From JBDSTZ01 sp039927975 (lineage in GTDB: Bacteria; Pseudomonadota; Gammaproteobacteria; Burkholderiales; Burkholderiaceae_D): DNA of 12,270 bases. The notes beneath the pieces are model-generated. The model saw only the letters and a list, made by a program, of their open reading frames with translations. It had not been told where the DNA came from and made no database searches. Below, piece after piece: positions 7,409-12,270 of this stretch. The stretch covers positions 1-12,270 of the forward strand of contig JBDSTZ010000608.1 in the NCBI GenBank assembly GCA_039927975.1, in the 5' to 3' direction. The position numbers and the translations under genes are program-made. Positions within the stretch are counted from its first letter, which is position 1; each line of letters opens with the position of its first letter.

Positions 7409-8458
7409 ATGTACTCGCTTTCCGACTTCGATTTCGACCTTCCCCCCGAGCGCATCGCGCAATTGCCGCTGCCCGACCGCAGCGCTTCGCGCCTGCTGCA
7501 GCTTGACGGCGAGCGGATCGTCGACCGCCAGTTCGCCGACATCGTCGAGCTGCTGGCGCCGGGCGACCTCTTGGTGATGAACGACACGCGGGTGCTGAAA
7601 GCGCGCTTTTTCGGCGTCAAGGAAACCGGCGGCAATGTCGAAGTGCTGGTCGAGCGGGTGCTCGACAGCCGCACCGTGCTGGCCCAGGTGCGCGCCTCGA
7701 AGTCGCCCAAGCCGGGCAACCGGATCCGCCTGGCCGACGCCTTCGACGTCGTCGCCGGCGAGCGCGCCGGCGAATTCTTCACCCTCACCTTCGAGGGCGA
7801 CGTGTTCGAATTGATCGAGGCGCACGGCCGCCTGCCGCTGCCGCCGTATATCGACCACGCCGCCGACGCCTTTGACGAACAGCGTTACCAGACCGTGTAT
7901 TCGAAGGAGCCGGGCGCGGTGGCGGCGCCCACCGCCGGCCTGCATTTCGACCAGGCGCTGCTCGACCGCCTGGCCGCCAGGGGCGTGCAGTTCGCCTACG
8001 TCACGCTGCACGTGGGGGCCGGCACCTTCCAGCCGGTGCGGGTCGAGGCGCTGGCCGAGCACAAGATGCACACCGAGTGGTACACCGTGCCGCAGGCGAC
8101 CGTGGACGCGGTGCGCGCGGCGCAGGCGGCCGGGCGCGACGTGGTGGCGGTCGGCACCACCAGCTTGCGCGCGCTCGAATCGGCCTCGCAGTCGGGCCGC
8201 CTGGAAGCGGGCAGCGCCGACACCGCGCTGTTCATCACGCCGGGCTACCTGTTCAAGACCGTGACGCGCCTGATCACCAATTTCCACCTGCCGAAATCGA
8301 CCCTGCTGATGCTGGTGTCGGCGTTCGCCGGCTACGCGCCGATCCGCGCCGCCTACGCCCACGCGATCGCCAGCGAGTACCGCTTCTTCAGCTACGGCGA
8401 CGCGATGCTGCTGACGACGACCATGCGCGCGGCGGCGAACGCGGCGCCGCCTCCCTGA
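7409..8458 (+). CDS. queA: S-adenosylmethionine:tRNA ribosyltransferase-isomerase QueA
   Basis: A 349-residue cytoplasmic enzyme that transfers and isomerises the ribosyl group of S-adenosylmethionine onto preQ1-modified tRNA, forming epoxyqueuosine at wobble position 34. Family motifs are F-D-F-D-L-P-P-E-R-I-A-Q (7-18), N58-D-T-R-V-L-K-A-R66, P168-G-A-V-A-A-P-T-A-G-L-H-F180, L-H-V-G-A-G-T-F-Q-P-V (200-210), T-N-F-H-L-P-K-S-T-L-L-M-L-V-S-A-F (290-306) and Y-R-F-F-S-Y-G-D-A-M (324-333). The start ATG 7409 matches the family N-terminus exactly. No Shine-Dalgarno precedes it; the upstream block is CATTTTTCCAGAA plus 8 bases. The tail after D-A-M is Ala/Pro-rich and longer than usual. tgt, the enzyme of the preceding pathway step, follows 228 bases downstream on the same strand. 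Confidence 0.97.
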   Translation: MYSLSDFDFDLPPERIAQLPLPDRSASRLLQLDGERIVDRQFADIVELLAPGDLLVMNDTRVLKARFFGVKETGGNVEVLVERVLDSRTVLAQVRASKSPKPGNRIRLADAFDVVAGERAGEFFTLTFEGDVFELIEAHGRLPLPPYIDHAADAFDEQRYQTVYSKEPGAVAAPTAGLHFDQALLDRLAARGVQFAYVTLHVGAGTFQPVRVEALAEHKMHTEWYTVPQATVDAVRAAQAAGRDVVAVGTTSLRALESASQSGRLEAGSADTALFITPGYLFKTVTRLITNFHLPKSTLLMLVSAFAGYAPIRAAYAHAIASEYRFFSYGDAMLLTTTMRAAANAAPPP

Positions 8459-8504
8459 TGGCGCGGCGGCTGGCCGTGGCGCGGCGACCATGGCGGGGCG
8501 GGCG

Positions 8505-8687
8505 ATGACGATCTTCCTGACCCGGGTCGTCCCGCATCATTCCAAGAGCATCGCCGCCGGCGACGTCGCGCCGTCCGCGCCGGGTCCGTTGCCGCCGCTG
8601 TCGCCGGCGCTGACCCGCGCCCGCATGCCCGGCGCCATCTCCGGCATCGCCGGCGCCGTTCAACCCATTTCCCCAGAAAGTATCTGA
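8505..8687 (+). CDS. Doubtful small ORF between queA and tgt
   Basis: This is the only sizeable same-strand ORF in the 228-base queA-tgt gap. It has 60 codons from ATG 8505 (65 from ATG 8490), begins M-T-I-F-L-T-R-V-V-P-H-H, then becomes Ala/Pro/Gly-rich. Its TGA (8685-8687) overlaps the tgt ATG as TGATG, a geometry seen in translational coupling. In the 65-codon version 56 codons end in G or C, visibly more than at the first two positions, which resembles real genes here. Against it are the low complexity, no clear ribosome site and no family I recognise. It may be chance in GC-rich DNA or the remnant of a decayed gene. Confidence 0.2.
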   Translation: MTIFLTRVVPHHSKSIAAGDVAPSAPGPLPPLSPALTRARMPGAISGIAGAVQPISPESI

Positions 8688-9826
8688 TGTTGGAATTCAC
8701 CCTCCTCAAGACCGACACCAGCGGCCTGTCGCACGCGCGCCGCGGCCGCCTGAATGTCAACCACGGCACCATCGAGACGCCGATCTTCATGCCGGTCGGC
8801 ACCTATGGTTCGGTCAAGGCGATGTCGCCGGTCGAACTCAAGGAGATCGGCTCGCAAATCATCCTGGGCAACACTTTCCACCTGTGGCTGCGCCCGGGCA
8901 CGGAAGTGTTCAACAAGTTTGGCGGCTTGCACGCCTTCATGGGCTGGGACAAGCCGATCCTCACCGATTCGGGCGGCTTCCAGGTGTTTTCATTGGGTGC
9001 GATGCGCAAGATTACCGAGGAAGGCGTCAAGTTCGCCTCGCCCATCGATGGCAGCAAACTGTTCCTGTCGCCGGAAATCTCGATGCAGATCCAGCGCGCC
9101 TTGAATTCCGACATCGTCATGCAGTTCGACGAATGCACGCCCTATGAAATCGACGGCCGCCCCGCCACCGCCGAGGAAGCGGCCAAGTCGATGCGCATGT
9201 CGCTGCGCTGGGCCCAGCGCTCGATGAACGAATTCACCGGCGGCGGCAATCCCAACGCCCTGTTCGGTATCGTGCAGGGCGGCATGTTCGAGCATTTGCG
9301 CGACGAATCGCTGGCCGGCCTGGAAGAGATCGATTTTCCCGGCCTGGCGATCGGCGGCCTGTCGGTGGGCGAACCGAAGGAGGACATGCAGCGCATCTTG
9401 CAGCACGTCGGCCCGCGCCTGCCAGCGGACAAGCCGCACTACCTGATGGGGGTGGGCACGCCGGAAGACCTGGTGGCCGGGGTGGCCAACGGCATCGACA
9501 TGTTCGATTGCGTGATGCCGACCCGCAATGCGCGAAATGGCTGGCTGTTCACCCGTTTTGGCGACGTCAAGATCAAGAACGCCCGCTACAAGGATGACCA
9601 GGCGCCGCTCGACGAGAGTTGCGATTGCTACTGCTGCAAGAACTTCTCGCGCGCCTATCTGCACCATTTGCACCGCTCCAAGGAAATCCTCGGCGCGCGC
9701 CTGAACACCATCCACAATCTGCACTATTACCTGAAATTGATGCAGGAAATGCGCGACGCCATCGACGCCGACGGCTTCCACGCCTTCCGGCTGCAATTTA
9801 ACGCCGACCGCACGCGCGGGATCTGA
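8687..9826 (+). CDS. tgt: tRNA-guanine transglycosylase (queuine/preQ1 tRNA-ribosyltransferase)
   Basis: A 379-residue TIM-barrel enzyme, normal length, which swaps guanine 34 of Asp, Asn, His and Tyr tRNAs for preQ1. The general-base loop is L-T-D94-S-G-G-F-Q-V-F. The substrate loop D-E-C-T-P-Y-E lies at 148-154 and G-G-L-S-V-G-E-P at 223-230. G-I-D-M-F-D274-C-V-M-P-T-R-N-A-R holds the nucleophile, assigned to D274 because it lies 38 residues before the first zinc cysteine, as in the E. coli and Zymomonas enzymes. The zinc site is C312-x-C314-x-x-C317 plus H343. ATG 8687 fits the family start; only a weak AGAAAG precedes it. It works directly before QueA, and the genes are probably one transcript. 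An intrinsic terminator lies about 85 bases after the stop. Confidence 0.98.
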   Translation: MLEFTLLKTDTSGLSHARRGRLNVNHGTIETPIFMPVGTYGSVKAMSPVELKEIGSQIILGNTFHLWLRPGTEVFNKFGGLHAFMGWDKPILTDSGGFQVFSLGAMRKITEEGVKFASPIDGSKLFLSPEISMQIQRALNSDIVMQFDECTPYEIDGRPATAEEAAKSMRMSLRWAQRSMNEFTGGGNPNALFGIVQGGMFEHLRDESLAGLEEIDFPGLAIGGLSVGEPKEDMQRILQHVGPRLPADKPHYLMGVGTPEDLVAGVANGIDMFDCVMPTRNARNGWLFTRFGDVKIKNARYKDDQAPLDESCDCYCCKNFSRAYLHHLHRSKEILGARLNTIHNLHYYLKLMQEMRDAIDADGFHAFRLQFNADRTRGI

Positions 9827-9830
9827 CGCG

Positions 9831-9861
9831 GCGAGGCGTTAAATTTCTGTCAACGCCTTGC
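9831..9861 (+). repeat. Stem-loop just after the tgt stop
   Basis: GCGAGGCGTT (9831-9840) pairs with AACGCCTTGC (9852-9861) over ten positions with one G-T pair and an 11-base loop. It begins 4 bases after the tgt stop. A-rich rather than T-rich sequence follows, so it is not a standard intrinsic terminator. It could stabilise the queA-tgt mRNA end. Confidence 0.45.
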
Positions 9862-9910
9862 AAAAACAATTGTGGCAACCAGATAGCCTCAACGTCGCCG
9901 GGCCAGTCAG

Positions 9911-9939
9911 GCAGTGCTAGAATACAGCGCTGCTTTTTT
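9911..9939 (+). terminator. Intrinsic terminator between tgt and yajC
   Basis: GCAGTGCT (9911-9918) pairs with AGCGCTGC (9926-9933) over 8 positions with one G-T pair, a 7-base loop (AGAATAC) and six T immediately after (9934-9939). This is a textbook rho-independent shape. It would end the queA-tgt transcript 31 bases before the yajC start, making yajC-secD a separate or attenuated unit. Confidence 0.6.
9915..9923 (+). promoter_or_regulatory. Possible extended -10 promoter for yajC-secD
   Basis: TGCTAGAAT carries the TG-N extension and a five-of-six -10 box (TAGAAT, 9918-9923). I find no convincing -35 upstream, as is often the case for extended -10 promoters. Transcription would start near 9930, in the 3' arm of the overlapping terminator, so the new transcript would escape that hairpin. 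GGAG at 9961-9964 is the yajC ribosome site. Confidence 0.35.
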
Positions 9940-9969
9940 AACCAAGTAAAAATACTCATTGGAGTCACC

Positions 9970-10308
9970 GTGTTCATTTCCAACGCATACGCACAAGCCC
10001 CGGGCGCTGCCGCCGACGCCGGCCTGGCAGGCATTTTTGCCGGCCCGATCCCCATTTTCGTGATGATGTTTGCGGTCATGTACTTCGTGATGATTCGTCC
10101 GCAGCAAAAACGCGCCAAGGAACAGCGCGCGATGATGGATGCGCTGGCCAAGGGCGACGAAGTGATCACCTCGGGCGGTCTGCTTGGCAAGGTGTCCAAG
10201 GTCAGCGAAGCCTACGTCACCATCGAAGTGGCAAGCAACACCGAAATCGTGGTGCAGAAGAGCGCTATCTCGACCCTGCTGCCGAAGGGCACAATGAAGT
10301 CCCTGTAA
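9970..10308 (+). CDS. yajC: Sec translocon accessory protein YajC
   Basis: A 112-residue single-pass inner membrane protein of the SecDF-YajC complex, which assists SecYEG in protein export and membrane insertion. A short N-terminal segment precedes a transmembrane helix at about 24-42. This is followed by the family signature I-R-P-Q-Q-K-R-A-K-E-Q-R (42-53), K-G-D-E-V-I-T-S-G-G (61-70) and G-K-V-S-K-V, a small beta domain in the cytoplasm. The start is GTG 9970, supported by GGAG five bases upstream and by the family N-terminus; no ATG fits better. secD follows 58 bases later on the same strand, the usual order. Length is typical. Confidence 0.95.
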   Translation: MFISNAYAQAPGAAADAGLAGIFAGPIPIFVMMFAVMYFVMIRPQQKRAKEQRAMMDALAKGDEVITSGGLLGKVSKVSEAYVTIEVASNTEIVVQKSAISTLLPKGTMKSL

Positions 10309-10317
10309 GCTCGGCGC

Positions 10318-10333
10318 GCGGCATCCCTGCCGC
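10318..10333 (+). repeat. Small stem-loop between yajC and secD
   Basis: GCGGCA (10318-10323) and TGCCGC (10328-10333) form a perfect 6-base stem with a 4-base loop. It begins 10 bases after the yajC stop. There is no T-tract, so it would not terminate transcription by itself. It might tune mRNA stability or the YajC:SecD ratio. Confidence 0.35.
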
Positions 10334-10366
10334 ACCTGCCTGCTCAACATCGAACGCTGGAACACT

Positions 10367-12270
10367 ATGAATCGCTATCCCCTCTGGAAATATATCCTGA
10401 TCGTCGTCGCGCTGCTGCTGGGCGTGCTCTATACGGCGCCGAACTACTTTCAAGAATCGCCAGCCCTGCAAGTGACGACCGCCAAGACCACCGTCAAGGT
10501 CAACAGCGAGACGGCAGCGCGCGTCGAGCAGGCGCTCAAGAAGGAGGGCGTTCCAGCCGAGCGCGTCGGCCTCGAAGGGGAGGGCGCCAGCAGTTCGGTG
10601 CGGGCCCGCTTCGCCTCCACTGACGCGCAGTTCAAGGCCAAGCTGGCGCTCGAACGCGCGCTCAATAGCGACCAGGCCGATCCCGACTACATCGTCACGG
10701 TCAACCTGGTGAAGAACACCCCGGCCTGGATGCAAGCCCTGCACGCCAAGCCGATGAACCTCGGCCTCGATCTGCGTGGCGGCGTGCACTTCCTGCTACA
10801 GGTGGACGCGCCGGCGGTGCTGGAAACCAAGATGAAGGGTTACCAGGCCAGCGTGCGCGGCCTGCTGCGCGACAAGAACGTGCGCCACGCCGGCATCGAC
10901 CGCGTCGCCAACACCATCGAAGTCAAATTCCGCGACGCCGAGACGCGCAGCAAGGCGCGCAACGTGCTGGTCGGCACGCTGCAAGACCTGGCCTTGACCG
11001 ATGCCGCCGACGGCACCGACCTCAAGCTGCTCATCTCGCTCAAGCCGGACGCCCTCAAGCGCACCGTCGACGAAGGCGTCAAGCAGAACATCGCGACCCT
11101 GTCCAAGCGGGTCAACGAACTGAACGTGTCCGAGCCGATCATCCAGCAGCAGGGCGCCGACCGCATCGTCGTCGAGCTGCCGGGCGTGCAGGATGTCGCC
11201 CACGCCAAGGACATCATCGGTCGCACCGCCACTCTCGAAGTGCGCATGGTCGACGAAACCGTGACCCCCGGCAGCGAGTTGACGGCGGCGATTCCGCTCG
11301 GTTCCGAACTGTTCACGGTCGGCCGCGACGCCCCGGTGGTGCTGTACAAGGAACTGGTGCTGACCGGCGACTATATTTCCAGCGCGGTGGCGACGGTCGA
11401 CCAGAACCAACAGCCTGCCGTGGCGATCGACCTCAACGGCGACGGCGGACGCCGCATGCGCGAAGCGACCCGCGAGCGGGTCGGCAAGAAGATGGCCATG
11501 GTGCTCAAGGAAAAGGGCAAGTACACGGTGCTGTCGGTGGCCAACATCATCAGCGAACTGGGCAGCAGCTTCCAGATCACCGGCATGGGCTCGGCCGAGA
11601 AATCGACCGAACTGGCTTTGCTGCTGCGCTCGGGCGCACTGTCGGCGCCGATGGAATTCGTCGAGGAACGTGTGATCGGTCCTGGCCTGGGCGCTGAAAA
11701 CATCGCCAAGGGTTTCTACTCGACGGTGTACGGTTTCGTCGCCATCGCCATCTTCATGATCATCTACTACCAGCTGTTCGGTTTCTTCAGCGTGCTGGCG
11801 CTGGCCTGCAACCTGGTGTTCCTGCTGGCGTTGCTGTCGATGCTGCAGGTGACGCTGACCCTGCCCGGTATCGCCGCCATCGCGCTGGCGCTCGGCATGG
11901 CGATCGACGCCAACGTGCTGATCAATGAACGCATCCGCGAGGAGCTACGCGGCGGCAACACGCCGCAGGCGGCCATCGCCGCCGGTTTCGACCGCGCCTG
12001 GGCCACCATTCTCGACTCCAACGTGACGACCCTGATCGTCGGCCTGGCGCTGCTGGTGTTCGGTTCCGGCGCGGTGCGCGGCTTCGCGGTGGTGCACTGC
12101 CTCGGCATCCTGACCTCGATGTTCTCGGCCGTGTTCGTCTCGCGCGGCGTGGTCAACCTGTGGTACGGCCGCAAGAAGAAGCTCGGCAAGATTGCCATCG
12201 GTACCGTGTGGACGCCCGGCGTCACCTCGATCAGAAAGAAAAGACCAGGGCGCCCGCCGCGCGGCGGGCC
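10367..12270 (+). CDS. secD: Protein translocase subunit SecD, 3' end beyond the window
   Basis: An inner-membrane RND-type protein that with SecF uses the proton gradient to complete export through SecYEG. 634 codons are visible without a stop; full-length relatives are about 615-630 residues. TM1 lies at about 8-24. The conserved L132-G-L-D-L-R-G-G139 and the large periplasmic domain P1 follow. I-G-P-G-L-G (437-442) precedes the five-helix C-terminal bundle, with the proton-path segment M-A-I-D514-A-N-V-L-I-N-E-R-I-R-E-E (510 onward). N-L-W-Y-G-R-K-K-K marks the usual C-terminal cytoplasmic tail. ATG 10367 gives the normal M-N-R-Y-P-L-W-K-Y start; a weak GGAA lies 4 bases upstream. yajC is 58 bases before; secF is expected next but is not in view. 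The reading frame goes on into a GC palindrome at 12252-12269 where a stop would be expected. Confidence 0.95.
   Translation, partial: MNRYPLWKYILIVVALLLGVLYTAPNYFQESPALQVTTAKTTVKVNSETAARVEQALKKEGVPAERVGLEGEGASSSVRARFASTDAQFKAKLALERALNSDQADPDYIVTVNLVKNTPAWMQALHAKPMNLGLDLRGGVHFLLQVDAPAVLETKMKGYQASVRGLLRDKNVRHAGIDRVANTIEVKFRDAETRSKARNVLVGTLQDLALTDAADGTDLKLLISLKPDALKRTVDEGVKQNIATLSKRVNELNVSEPIIQQQGADRIVVELPGVQDVAHAKDIIGRTATLEVRMVDETVTPGSELTAAIPLGSELFTVGRDAPVVLYKELVLTGDYISSAVATVDQNQQPAVAIDLNGDGGRRMREATRERVGKKMAMVLKEKGKYTVLSVANIISELGSSFQITGMGSAEKSTELALLLRSGALSAPMEFVEERVIGPGLGAENIAKGFYSTVYGFVAIAIFMIIYYQLFGFFSVLALACNLVFLLALLSMLQVTLTLPGIAAIALALGMAIDANVLINERIREELRGGNTPQAAIAAGFDRAWATILDSNVTTLIVGLALLVFGSGAVRGFAVVHCLGILTSMFSAVFVSRGVVNLWYGRKKKLGKIAIGTVWTPGVTSIRKKRPGRPPRGG
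12252..12269. repeat. 18-base perfect palindrome at the window end
   Basis: GCCCGCCGC is followed directly by its reverse complement GCGGCGGGC. Such all-GC dyads usually lie between genes, as hairpins or terminator stems, yet the secD frame is still open through it. What follows is outside the window, so a T-tract cannot be judged. Confidence 0.5.

Noticed and set aside
6221..8491. 756-codon minus-strand frame across recG and queA
   Set aside because: It covers two clearly recognised genes in other frames, is Arg/Gly/Ala-rich and shows no domain.
8392..8802. Minus-strand frame across the queA-tgt gap
   Set aside because: It overlaps the ends of both real genes, is Arg-rich with no domain, and looks like a GC-rich shadow.
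9858..9878. TTGC-ACAATTGT-GCAA near-palindrome after tgt as an operator
   Set aside because: Only the central 8 bases are symmetric; the outer arms have unequal spacing, and no regulator is suggested by context.

Overview
This window is GC-rich, densely coded bacterial chromosome. The order recG <- | -> queA-tgt-yajC-secD and the character of the proteins suggest a betaproteobacterium of the Burkholderiales, probably Oxalobacteraceae (Massilia/Duganella/Janthinobacterium-like). That placement is inferred from gene order and protein resemblance, not from a database search. I see no RNA gene, insertion sequence, CRISPR array or integrase.

Layout. (1) Bases 2-1817, + strand: a DUF3025 protein whose start lies before the window, then a Gfo/Idh/MocA-type NAD(P) oxidoreductase one base after it. 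(2) Bases 1818-5156, - strand: a compact operon read blaI-like repressor -> blaR1-like M56 metallopeptidase receptor -> exported alpha/beta hydrolase. It is preceded by a near-consensus promoter (5186-5213) bracketed by two BlaI/MecI-type dyad operators. (3) Bases 5236-7296, - strand: recG, the replication-fork repair helicase, just upstream of the blaI operators. (4) Bases 7409-9826, + strand: queA and tgt, two enzymes of queuosine tRNA modification, separated by an unusually roomy 228-base gap that holds a weak candidate small ORF. (5) Bases 9970-12270, + strand: yajC and secD, parts of the SecDF-YajC membrane complex; secD runs off the window end without a stop. A good intrinsic terminator lies between tgt and yajC, with a promoter-like -10 in its loop.

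Most of this is housekeeping. The best candidate for something little described is the blaI-blaR1-hydrolase module. The receptor keeps the HExxH protease core but has no recognisable penicillin-binding sensor domain. In its place is a roughly 200-residue extracytoplasmic region with a DUF3471-like stretch, co-transcribed with a secreted serine hydrolase. I infer a repressor/sensor-protease circuit that responds to a ligand other than, or in addition to, beta-lactams and induces an envelope or extracellular esterase/peptidase. Smaller curiosities are interleaved inverted repeats at the blaR1 3' end, a hairpin whose loop holds the stop codons of two convergent genes, and a shared sequence block just before queA and tgt.
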